Of a stretch of DNA of 23,009 nt, positions 17,610 to 23,009 are shown piece after piece. Made by a program: the position numbers and the translations under genes. Each line of letters opens with the position of its first letter. Position 1 is the first letter of the stretch. The DNA comes from Bacillota bacterium (GTDB lineage Bacteria; Bacillota; Negativicutes; Sporomusales; UBA7701): NCBI GenBank assembly GCA_023415075.1, contig JAEZLU010000223.1, forward strand, positions 1 to 23,009, in the 5' to 3' direction. The notes under the pieces are model-generated. The model had not been told where the DNA came from, did not search any database, and was given only the letters and a program-made list of their open reading frames with translations.

Positions 17610-17647
17610 CAATAAAAAGGACGGATTATCCCGTCCTTTTTATTGTT
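17608..17647. terminator. bidirectional intrinsic terminator between converging transcripts
   Basis: A perfect 17-bp stem (17608-17624 with 17631-17647) around a 6-nt loop; its A-run/T-run arms give a U-tract on either strand. It overlaps the stop codon of the transporter gene and lies 20 bp beyond the minus-strand small-gene cluster, so it should end both. Confidence 0.93.
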
Positions 17648-17667
17648 CACCGCCCGGAGACCGGCAG

Positions 17668-17850
17668 TCATTCGGCCCCGCCGGTAAGCCTGGCGGCCGT
17701 TTGCTGTTCTGCGGACTCTGGTGAAGGGTTGCCGAGGATGTACTCCATCGCAGCGTGCAGGGCGTCTTTCGAGGGGTCGCGAACCGCGGCCGAGTCTTTC
17801 AGGCCCAAGGGCTCGGGGTTATCGGGACCATAGTCGGCGTCGGCTTTCAC
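17668..17850 (-). CDS. small acidic protein, function unknown
   Basis: I do not recognise this gene. From GTG 17850 it encodes 60 residues. It is acidic overall, with NPEPLGLKDSAAVRDPSKDA followed by a probable helix (LHAAMEYILG), and it ends in a loose tail. It has no signal peptide or membrane segment. Its best ribosome site, AGGGAGGA (17870-17877), is about 19 bases from the GTG but exactly 7 bases from an in-frame ATC at 17862. The real product may therefore start four codons earlier from a rare ATC codon (64 residues). It is the last gene before the shared terminator and probably belongs with the two small minus-strand genes upstream. Support is the ribosome site, strand context and terminator; homology is untested. 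Confidence 0.5.
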   Translation of the reverse strand: MKADADYGPDNPEPLGLKDSAAVRDPSKDALHAAMEYILGNPSPESAEQQTAARLTGGAE

Positions 17851-17917
17851 AGTTGGTCTGATGGCGCATTCCTCCCTGGTTAGCGGAACTGACGGCAGCC
17901 TACCGTCCGCTGTTCGG

Positions 17918-18010
17918 TCATTTGGGTTTGGCGACTTGGCTGCCTGAGCGGGGCTGGACAGGCTGTTTGCCCTGTTTGCCTTGCTTGTCCTGAGAATTTT
18001 TTGCCGTCAT
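17918..18010 (-). CDS. 30-residue Lys/Gln-rich micro-protein
   Basis: A very short open frame with a strong ribosome site, GGGAGGTG followed by AACC and ATG 18010. The peptide is hydrophilic and basic: MTAKNSQDKQGKQGKQ, then PVQPRSGSQVAKPK, without hydrophobic segments. It begins 21 bp after the stop of the 128-residue gene and is followed by another small gene on the same strand. The run QPVQPRSGSQVAK faintly recalls the QPEPLSGSKK segment I remember from the Bacillus minor spore protein SspP. That is a recollection, not an alignment, and the sequence is low-complexity. It could also be a chance frame. Confidence 0.45.
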   Translation of the reverse strand: MTAKNSQDKQGKQGKQPVQPRSGSQVAKPK

Positions 18011-18031
18011 GGTTCACCTCCCGGCCGGCGG

Positions 18032-18418
18032 TCAAACATCGCCGCCGCTTTCTTTGATAATGGCCACCGCCGCCTCAACCTGCGGCTCCGGTACGAAGGC
18101 CACCAGCGTAAACGCCTGACCGCCTGCCATACCGTAGCCGCGGGCGCTCAGACCGCTTACCGAAGGGTCGGCTGCCAGCAGGACCCTGGTAGCGCTGTCC
18201 TCGTCATTGGGAACATTGGTCGAGTAGAGGGTGAGGGCAGCCAACGACTCGGCCTGGTGGGATATAGGGTCGTTTATGTGGGCGTCCTGCGAAACCCCGA
18301 AGCGGCTTGCGCGGCGGATATGCACATCGGTGAAACCGGCGGCGGCAAGGGCCGCCGAAGCCTTCCTGGCCTTGCCGCTGGAAGGGAAACTGGCAAAAAT
18401 AGTGCGGTCGCCGGGCAT
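18032..18418 (-). CDS. hypothetical protein with a YflT/general-stress-17M-like alpha/beta fold
   Basis: A soluble protein of 128 residues. It starts RTIFASFPSSGKARKASAAL and continues AAAGFTDVHIRRASRFGV, a beta-alpha-beta pattern like the YflT (general stress protein 17M) module. After a loop (INDPISHQAESLAALTLYS) a second half ends in a strand-helix (TLVAFVPEPQVEAAVAIIKE). No catalytic motif is visible. An excellent ribosome site, AAAGGAGG (18426-18433), precedes ATG 18418. Codon phase and the site favour this strand over an overlapping plus-strand frame (17981-18544). It is the first gene of the small minus-strand cluster and is divergent from the gene at 18570. The fold assignment is tentative. 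Confidence 0.75.
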   Translation of the reverse strand: MPGDRTIFASFPSSGKARKASAALAAAGFTDVHIRRASRFGVSQDAHINDPISHQAESLAALTLYSTNVPNDEDSATRVLLAADPSVSGLSARGYGMAGGQAFTLVAFVPEPQVEAAVAIIKESGGDV

Positions 18419-18569
18419 GCGATGACCTCCTTTGAACTAGTTTTCACCGGTCGCCGCTCGGCTATCCGTCAGCCGGCCGCCGCCGGAAAAATCTTTGCCG
18501 CCGCGGCAGGGAGTTTGGCCATATTTACCGAATTTTTCCGATAATGACTAATTTAAGGGGTGTTGTGGA

Positions 18570-19121
18570 ATGCTCAGGCGAATAAGTATAGTATTGACCC
18601 TGGCCATGTTTCTCATTGCCGGGCCGGTCTTCGTGGCGTCAGCGGCCGGCTTTTCTGCCGATGTCTTCGTCCATCACGGCAAAGACACAATGCAGGGGAA
18701 AATGTATTTTGCCCAAGACAAAGCACGGTTTGAGACCGCCGGCATGGTAAGCATCACCCGCATGGACAAGAAAGTCGTCTGGCTGTTAATGCCGACCGAG
18801 AAGATGTATATGGAGCAGACCCTCAGGCTGGAAAACATGGTAGCCGGCGGCGAGGCCGTCCCCGGCGAAGTTGAGCGTACCCTTCTGGGCAGCGAGACCG
18901 TAAACGGTTACCTGACCAATAAATACCGGATAGTCGTCCAGAGCGAGGGCCGCCGGCAGGCAATGCTGCAATGGCTGATGGTCGACGGGATGCTGCCGGT
19001 GAAGACGGCGGCCGAGGACGGCAAATGGTGGCAGGAATTCCGCAACATTAAGCTGGGCGAACCGGACGCCGACCTGTTCGAAGTCCCCGCCGGCTACAAG
19101 AAATTCTCGATGGGAATGTAA
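18570..19121 (+). CDS. secreted DUF4412-like protein (LolA-type fold suspected)
   Basis: An exported protein of 183 residues. It has a Sec signal peptide (MLRRISIVLTLAMFLIAGPVF, cleavage near ASAAG), then a beta-rich domain: FSADVFVHHGKDTMQGKMYF, RFETAG, VWLLMPTEKMYME, GSETVNGYLTNKY and FEVPAGYKKF. This strand pattern is shared by DUF4412 and LolA/LppX-like lipid-binding folds, in which the last motif closes the barrel. There is no lipobox cysteine, so it is probably free in the periplasm, which would fit a Firmicute with an outer membrane. ATG follows AAGGGGTG. GATAAT (18540-18545) with TTGGCC 19 bases upstream is a weak promoter candidate. The next gene starts 28 bp later, so the two may be co-transcribed. 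Confidence 0.75.
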   Translation: MLRRISIVLTLAMFLIAGPVFVASAAGFSADVFVHHGKDTMQGKMYFAQDKARFETAGMVSITRMDKKVVWLLMPTEKMYMEQTLRLENMVAGGEAVPGEVERTLLGSETVNGYLTNKYRIVVQSEGRRQAMLQWLMVDGMLPVKTAAEDGKWWQEFRNIKLGEPDADLFEVPAGYKKFSMGM

Positions 19122-19149
19122 CGGGTAGCGAGAAGAAAGGGGAAAATTT

Positions 19150-19794
19150 ATGGCCGGAAAAATCCAGTTCGTAAGCAACTATAATGATTTAAGCACCGAT
19201 CGGGGCTTCCAGTTCGAATTCATTTGCAACCGGTGCCAAACCGGGTATCGCACCGAGTTCGAGGCGTCTGTCACCGGCACGGTTTCCGGCGTATTAGACG
19301 CGGCCAGCAGCGTGTTCGGCGGCATTTTCGGCACGGCGGCCAACCTCGGCGAGCGGGCCCGCTCGGCGATGTACCACAAGGCTCACGACGAGGCCCTGGA
19401 AAAAGCGATCGCCGAAATCAAACCCGATTTCGTCCAGTGTCCGCGCTGTTCGGGCTGGGTTTGTCGCGCCAGTTGCTGGAACACCAAGCGGGGCTTGTGC
19501 AAAGACTGTGCTCCCGATCTGGGGGTCGAGATGTCGGCAGCCCAGGCCAGCCGCTCGGTCGAGGAAGTATGGGCCCACGCGGCGATGGCCGAGGAGGACA
19601 AGAAGCTTGGCAAGGAGAACTGGCGGGAGACCATCCGGGCCAGCTGCCCCAAGTGCGAGGCGCCGCTGGCGACCAACGCCAAGTTCTGTCCGGAGTGCGG
19701 CGAGCCGGTCAAGCGGGCTGCCCACTGCAGCCAGTGCGGCGTAAAACTGTCGCCAGGCGTCAAGTTCTGCCCCGAGTGCGGCGCAAAAGTATAA
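19150..19794 (+). CDS. multi-zinc-ribbon protein
   Basis: A cytoplasmic protein of 214 residues with at least four zinc-knuckle sets. They are an N-terminal ICNRC, a central CPRC followed by a Cys-rich WVCRASCW...CKDC cluster, and two C-terminal ribbons, CPKC...FCPECG and CSQC...FCPECG, of the double-zinc-ribbon (DZR) type. Between the first two sets lies a glycine/alanine-rich amphipathic stretch (SGVLDAASSVFGGIFGTAA). I recall related zinc-ribbon proteins in many bacteria, without a known role; nucleic-acid or protein binding is a guess. ATG follows AAAGGGGAAAA. The gene ends only 8 bases before a highly structured RNA segment and 224 bp before rmuC. Confidence 0.82.
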   Translation: MAGKIQFVSNYNDLSTDRGFQFEFICNRCQTGYRTEFEASVTGTVSGVLDAASSVFGGIFGTAANLGERARSAMYHKAHDEALEKAIAEIKPDFVQCPRCSGWVCRASCWNTKRGLCKDCAPDLGVEMSAAQASRSVEEVWAHAAMAEEDKKLGKENWRETIRASCPKCEAPLATNAKFCPECGEPVKRAAHCSQCGVKLSPGVKFCPECGAKV

Positions 19795-19802
19795 AAGTAT
19801 AG

Positions 19803-19985
19803 GTAATAGCAGCGGCGATAAAAGCTGCTCAGGAAAGCCCCGTACGCCAGTAGGCCTGAAGAGCGCGAACTGCCACAGCAACGCGGTGGACGGGCTCCCA
19901 CCAGGCTCGACAAGGCGACGGGGCTTTATCGACGGCCGGAAACTGTGGTCCGTAGACCCAAGCAGTCCCAAGAGGCTTCTGGAAC
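19803..19985 (+). ncRNA. candidate structured non-coding RNA between the zinc-ribbon gene and rmuC
   Basis: Several nested pairings can be read directly. They are AGCAGC/GCTGCT (19808-19813 with 19824-19829); a perfect 10-bp stem AAAGCCCCGT/ACGGGGCTTT (19834-19843 with 19918-19927) enclosing a 74-nt multibranch region that includes CCAC/GTGG; and a 3' domain with CCGGAA/TTCTGG (19936-19941 with 19977-19982, one G-U), ACTG/CAGT (19942-19945 with 19963-19966) and GGTC/GACC closed by a CGTA loop. There is no convincing open frame on the plus strand. AGGAAAGCCCC and GGGGCTTTATCG recall RNase P end sequences, but the other RNase P core motifs are missing. The size and complexity would suit the raiA-motif RNA class of Firmicutes, a guess I cannot confirm. 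No T-run terminator follows; rmuC begins 33 bp later. Confidence 0.6.
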
Positions 19986-20018
19986 ATAAGAATAAACTAC
20001 GCAAAAGGAGGCCAGCGC

Positions 20019-21257
20019 GTGGCAGAAACACTACTGATCGTATCACTCGGCCTTAATATCGCCGTTCTCATCCTGGTAGCCTTCGCCTTGGCCCGTGGCC
20101 GCAGCGGCCAAGAGAACCAGGAGCGGCTGGAGCGGGCGCTTAAGGAGGAATTTGCCCTCAGTAGGCGCGAAAATGGCGACGCTCTGCGCCGGCTGAGCGA
20201 TTCGGTGCTGGCCCGCATGACCGATATCGTAAAGCTGCAGACCGGGCAGCTTGACGCCTTTTCCCGTCAGCTGCTGGCCCTGACCCAGAGCAACGAACAA
20301 AAACTCGAGCGGCTGCGGGAGACGGTCGAGGAGCGTCTGAAACTCCTGCAGGCCGACAACAACCGCCAGTTGGAAGTAATGCGGGCGACGGTAGACGAAA
20401 AGCTCCACACTACCCTGGAGACGCGGCTGGGCGAATCCTTCCGCCTGGTCAGCGAACGCCTTGAGCTTGTCCATAAAGGACTGGGCGAAATGCAGACGCT
20501 GGCCTCGGGGGTCGGTGACCTCAAAAGGGTGCTGACCAATGTCAAGACCCGCGGCATCTGGGGCGAGATCCATCTGGCCAACCTGCTGGAGCAGATACTG
20601 ACAAGCGAGCAGTACGCCAGCAACGTCGCCACCAAGCCCGGCAGCGGCGAACGGGTCGAATTCGCCGTCCGGCTGCCCGGCCGCGATAAGAACCAGGGCG
20701 TCGTCTGGCTGCCTATCGACGCCAAATTTCCCCAGGAAGACTATCAGCGGCTACTGGACGCCCAGGAGCAGGCCAACCCCCAGCTGGCCGAGGAAGCGGC
20801 CAAGGCCCTCGAAGCCCGCGTCAAAACCGAGGCCAGGGCGGTTCGGGAAAAATACATCGACCCGCCCCATACCACCGACTTCGCTATCCTCTTCCTGCCG
20901 GTGGAAGGCCTGTATGCCGAAGTCCTTCGCCGGCCGGGCCTATCCGATATCCTCCTCCGGGATTACCGGGTAGTCGTCACCGGCCCGACGACGTTGGCCG
21001 CTCTCCTCAACAGCCTGCAGATGGGCTTCAAGACATTGGCGGTGGAAAAGCGCTCCAGTGAGGTTTGGGCGCTGCTAGGCGCCGTAAAGACCGAGTTCGG
21101 CCGTTTCGGCGAAATGCTGGATAAAACCCAGAAGAAGCTGCAAGAGGCCAGTAATTCCATCGAGACGGCCGCCCAGAAATCCCGCACCATTGAGCGCAAG
21201 CTGCGGACGGTGCAGGAGCTACCGGCCTCCGAGGCTGCCGCTACCCTCGAAGAGTAA
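20019..21257 (+). CDS. rmuC: RmuC-family protein (DNA recombination/inversion-limiting)
   Basis: A 412-residue protein with an N-terminal membrane anchor (about 4-24, LLIVSLGLNIAVLILVAF) and a long charged coiled coil (about 30-150). The RmuC domain (about 150-370) contains TRGIWGEIHLANLLEQIL, LPIDAKFPQEDY, FAILFLPVEGLYAEV and GPTTLAALLNSLQMGFK. RmuC relates distantly to nucleases; in E. coli its loss raises recombination at short inverted repeats. Its exact reaction is not known to me. GTG 20019 follows AAAAGGAGG at seven bases, a strong site. It lies just after the structured RNA and before the polyketide pair. Confidence 0.93.
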   Translation: MAETLLIVSLGLNIAVLILVAFALARGRSGQENQERLERALKEEFALSRRENGDALRRLSDSVLARMTDIVKLQTGQLDAFSRQLLALTQSNEQKLERLRETVEERLKLLQADNNRQLEVMRATVDEKLHTTLETRLGESFRLVSERLELVHKGLGEMQTLASGVGDLKRVLTNVKTRGIWGEIHLANLLEQILTSEQYASNVATKPGSGERVEFAVRLPGRDKNQGVVWLPIDAKFPQEDYQRLLDAQEQANPQLAEEAAKALEARVKTEARAVREKYIDPPHTTDFAILFLPVEGLYAEVLRRPGLSDILLRDYRVVVTGPTTLAALLNSLQMGFKTLAVEKRSSEVWALLGAVKTEFGRFGEMLDKTQKKLQEASNSIETAAQKSRTIERKLRTVQELPASEAAATLEE

Positions 21258-21264
21258 TTTTTTG

Positions 21265-21311
21265 CCGCCCCGTCTCATAGTGTATGCTAGAATGCGCTAT
21301 GAACGGGGTGG
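21265..21311 (+). promoter_or_regulatory. hairpin covering the ribosome site of the polyketide synthase gene, with an embedded extended -10
   Basis: CCGCCCCGT (21265-21273) pairs with ACGGGGTGG (21303-21311; one G-U in RNA), and CATAG/CTATG (21276-21280 with 21297-21301) continues the stem inward. The 3' arm is the ribosome site of the next gene. The loop holds TGCTAGAAT (21285-21293), an extended -10, without a clear -35. A transcript starting there would lack the 5' arm; read-through from rmuC would include it and hide the ribosome site. Confidence 0.5.
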
Positions 21312-21315
21312 TTTT

Positions 21316-22362
21316 ATGCCCGGACCGCGAGTGTCCGGCGTCGGGCTGGCCCTGCCGCCGCACGCTGTCCGTCAGGAGGACATCAAGAATTTTGCCGCCA
21401 GCCTGTTCCGGGAAAAACTCGATCAACTGGAACGCCTGCTACCGGTCTTCGATAACGCCTGCATCGCCGTTCGCCACCTGGCTCAGCCGCTCAACTGGTA
21501 CGCTGCCGAGCACTCCTTCGCCGAGGCCAACCTGAAGTATGGCGAAGTCGCCGGCCAACTGGCCGAGGCTGCTGCCGCCGAGGCCCTGGCCGACTCGGGG
21601 CTGGAACCGGGCGACATCGGTGCCGTTATCCTTGTCTCTTCCACCGGCATAACTACGCCAACCCTTGATGCTCAGCTTATTCAGCGGCTGGGCCTGTCGT
21701 CCCATGCCGCCCGCCTGCCGGTGTGGGGCCTGGGCTGTGCCGGCGGCGTCAGCGGCCTGGCCCGAGCGGCTGAACTTGTTACCGCCGTGCCGGAGCGGCC
21801 CGTGCTGCTGGTGACGGTCGAACTCTGCAGCCTGACCTTCCAGCGCAACGACTTTTCCAAATCCAACCTCGTTGGCGCCGGCATTTTCGCCGATGGCGCC
21901 GCCGCCGTCGTTGTCGCCGCCGGCGGCAAGGGGCCGAAAATACTCGGTACCCACAGCACCCTGTTTGCCGACACCGAGGACGTCATGGGCTGGGACGTCG
22001 TCGAGACCGGCCTCAAAGTCAGATTCTCCCGCGACATACCGACGATCGTCCGTCGTTACTTGCCTGAACTGGTAATCGCCGCCTGCCGTCAGTGGGGTGT
22101 CGCCAAGGAGGAAATCGCCTACTGCATCGCCCACCCCGGCGGTGCCAAAGTGCTGGAAGCCTACGCCGACAGTCTTGGCCTGCCGGCGGTCGACCTGTCG
22201 GCTGCCTACAGCGTCCTTGCCAATTACGGCAATATGTCGAGCGTTTCCGTGTTGTTCGTACTGGCCGAGTTCCTGCGCCGCCAGCCGGCCGCCAGTCGCT
22301 ATGGCCTAATGCTGGCGTTGGGGCCGGGCTTCAGCGCTGAGCAGGTGCTTTTCCGGTGGTAG
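21316..22362 (+). CDS. type III polyketide synthase (chalcone-synthase superfamily, BpsA-like)
   Basis: A thiolase-fold enzyme of 348 residues that would condense malonyl-CoA onto a fatty acyl starter, giving alkylpyrones or alkylresorcinols. The catalytic triad of type III synthases is present: C141 (GLGCAGG), H273 (AHPGG) and N306 (YGNMSS). Other features are STGITTPTLDAQL, the LCSLTFQ segment after the first domain, GAGIFADGAAAVVV and a GPGFSAEQVLFRW end. ATG 21316 follows GGGGTGG; the frame is open upstream to 21190, but that part overlaps rmuC. It overlaps the next gene by 7 bases, the same pairing as bpsA-bpsB in Bacillus subtilis. The starter chain cannot be told from sequence. A FabH-like ketoacyl synthase is less likely given the GNMSS/triad layout and the partner gene. 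Confidence 0.9.
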   Translation: MPGPRVSGVGLALPPHAVRQEDIKNFAASLFREKLDQLERLLPVFDNACIAVRHLAQPLNWYAAEHSFAEANLKYGEVAGQLAEAAAAEALADSGLEPGDIGAVILVSSTGITTPTLDAQLIQRLGLSSHAARLPVWGLGCAGGVSGLARAAELVTAVPERPVLLVTVELCSLTFQRNDFSKSNLVGAGIFADGAAAVVVAAGGKGPKILGTHSTLFADTEDVMGWDVVETGLKVRFSRDIPTIVRRYLPELVIAACRQWGVAKEEIAYCIAHPGGAKVLEAYADSLGLPAVDLSAAYSVLANYGNMSSVSVLFVLAEFLRRQPAASRYGLMLALGPGFSAEQVLFRW

Positions 22363-22877
22363 GCTGGCTCATCGGTACGGTGGTCTTTATCGCCGGCCAG
22401 CGGCTGGCTGAGCTCCGGCTGGCGGCAGCCAATCGCCGGTGGCTGCTGGCCCGCGGCGCCCGTGAATACGGGGCAGACCATTACCCGCTGTTCATCCTCC
22501 TCCATACAGGCTGGCTAGTTGGCCTGCTGGTCGAGGGCCTCTGGCGGGGGCCGGCCCCTGACAGTCACTGGCTGCTCTGGCTCGGATTGTTTCTGACCGC
22601 CCAGCTGCTTCGCTACTGGAGCATTGCCAGCCTGGGACGCCGGTGGTGCACCCGCATACTGGTAACTCCTGGCGACCCGCGTATCCGCCGCGGCCCCTAC
22701 CGCTTTCTCCGCCACCCCAACTACCTGGCCGTCGCGCTTGAACTGCCCGCCCTGCCGCTCATCTTCGGCGCCTGGCTGACGGCAGCGGTCGCCAGCCTGC
22801 TAAACGCCTGGCTGCTGCTGGCGGTGCGCATCCCGGCCGAGGAGCAGGCTCTGGCCAAGTTGACAAAACAGGTTTGA
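22356..22877 (+). CDS. isoprenylcysteine carboxyl methyltransferase-family membrane protein (BpsB/YpbQ-like)
   Basis: An integral membrane protein of 173 residues with about four to five hydrophobic segments. It carries the C-terminal ICMT signature: TPGDPRIRRGPYRFLRHPNY, then a segment rich in leucine, and a final EEQALAK. In bacteria without prenylated proteins this family often methylates small lipids. Next to a type III polyketide synthase the expected role is O-methylation of the alkylpyrone, as reported for B. subtilis BpsB. The GTG start at 22356 lies inside the synthase gene with AGGTG upstream, so translation is probably coupled. The stop codon overlaps the promoter region of the tRNA gene. 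Confidence 0.88.
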   Translation: MVGWLIGTVVFIAGQRLAELRLAAANRRWLLARGAREYGADHYPLFILLHTGWLVGLLVEGLWRGPAPDSHWLLWLGLFLTAQLLRYWSIASLGRRWCTRILVTPGDPRIRRGPYRFLRHPNYLAVALELPALPLIFGAWLTAAVASLLNAWLLLAVRIPAEEQALAKLTKQV

Positions 22878-22878
22878 C

Positions 22879-22907
22879 TTGCAAAATCGGCCGGCCTGTT
22901 ATACAAT
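22879..22907 (+). promoter_or_regulatory. probable tRNA promoter
   Basis: TTGCAA (22879-22884), a 17-nt spacer and TACAAT (22902-22907). A second -35-like TTGACT lies at 22874-22879 and overlaps the TGA stop of the preceding gene. It is 26 bp before the tRNA. Confidence 0.55.
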
Positions 22908-22933
22908 ACTACTAGACTTCTTTTCTGGCACAT

Positions 22934-23009
22934 GGGGGCGTAGCTCAGTCGGGAGAGCGCTTGGCTCGCATTCAAGAGGTCAGGGGTTCGAACCCCCTCG
23001 TCTCCACCA
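22934..23009 (+). tRNA. tRNA-Ala, anticodon CGC
   Basis: A complete cloverleaf. The acceptor GGGGGCG pairs with CGTCTCC and includes the G3-U70 wobble that marks alanine tRNAs. There is a D arm GCTC/GAGC and an anticodon stem CTTGG/TCAAG with loop CTCGCAT, giving anticodon CGC (reads GCG). The T arm is AGGGG-TTCGAAC-CCCCT. Discriminator A and an encoded CCA end exactly at the window edge, so further tRNAs may follow. Confidence 0.95.

Noticed and set aside
18438..18467. Forespore-sigma (sigma-G/F-like) promoter for the minus-strand cassette: GGATA, 18-nt spacer, AAAACTA
   Set aside because: Only a partial match, and the predicted start would fall at or inside the ribosome site AAAGGAGG, leaving almost no leader.
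17981..18544. Plus-strand open frame of 187 codons over the small minus-strand genes
   Set aside because: It has no ribosome site, its protein is arginine/alanine-rich without recognisable motifs, and the opposite strand carries frames with excellent ribosome sites.
19831..19930. RNase P RNA
   Set aside because: AGGAAAGCCCC and GGGGCTTTATCG resemble its ends, but the segment is far too short and the other conserved core motifs are absent.
19294..20046. Minus-strand frame of 250 codons opposite the zinc-ribbon gene and structured RNA
   Set aside because: Leucine/arginine-rich mirror translation with no motif; the plus strand has clear zinc ribbons and a ribosome site.
1..23009. CRISPR arrays, insertion sequences, phage genes, toxin-antitoxin pairs
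   Set aside because: No spaced direct repeats, transposase or phage motifs were found; the small minus-strand genes do not match a toxin-antitoxin pattern.

Overview
The window reads like a chromosomal segment of a Gram-negative-staining, endospore-forming Firmicute of the class Negativicutes (Sporomusa/Thermosinus-like). This is inferred from several features: Bacillota-style Shine-Dalgarno sites (AAAGGAGG), a paired glgC/glgD as in Firmicutes, rather GC-rich coding sequence with GTG/TTG starts, a secreted LolA-fold-like protein, and a tRNA-Ala with encoded CCA. No taxonomic marker is present, so the genus stays open. No prophage, transposase, CRISPR array or other mobile element was seen.

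Layout. (1) 69-2239: two second-messenger genes, an EAL-HDOD protein and a PAS-GGDEF gene broken by a one-base frameshift that also has eroded catalytic motifs. (2) 2240-2709: a 470-bp gene-free stretch. It holds a perfect 9-bp inverted repeat, a good sigma-A-type promoter, about 170 nt of foldable leader RNA and an intrinsic terminator, all in front of glgB. (3) 2710-14276: a complete glycogen operon, glgB-glgC-glgD-glgA-glgP, ending in a 1151-residue fusion of a GH13 debranching/amylase-type enzyme and a GH77 4-alpha-glucanotransferase. Gaps are short or genes overlap throughout, so one transcript is likely. (4) 14394-15461: an HD-GYP c-di-GMP phosphodiesterase with its own terminator. (5) 15532-17647: an NlpC/P60 cell-wall hydrolase with promoter and terminator, a small DUF2007-like protein and an AEC-family transporter, closed by a bidirectional terminator. 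(6) 17668-18418, minus strand: three small genes (60-64, 30 and 128 codons) sharing that terminator. (7) 18570-21257: a secreted DUF4412-like protein, a zinc-ribbon protein, about 185 nt of highly structured RNA, and rmuC. (8) 21316-22877: a type III polyketide synthase overlapping an isoprenylcysteine-methyltransferase-like gene, resembling the Bacillus bpsA-bpsB alkylpyrone pair. (9) 22934-23009: tRNA-Ala(CGC) at the window edge.

How the parts work together. GlgC/GlgD make ADP-glucose, GlgA elongates, GlgB branches, GlgP releases glucose-1-phosphate, and the GH13-GH77 fusion probably removes and recycles the limit-dextrin stubs that stop GlgP. The operon therefore carries both synthesis and breakdown. 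C-di-GMP-type domains lie on both sides of it, which hints at a link between storage and lifestyle switching but proves nothing. The two most unusual signals are the structured RNAs: the glgB leader with its terminator, and the RNA between the zinc-ribbon gene and rmuC.
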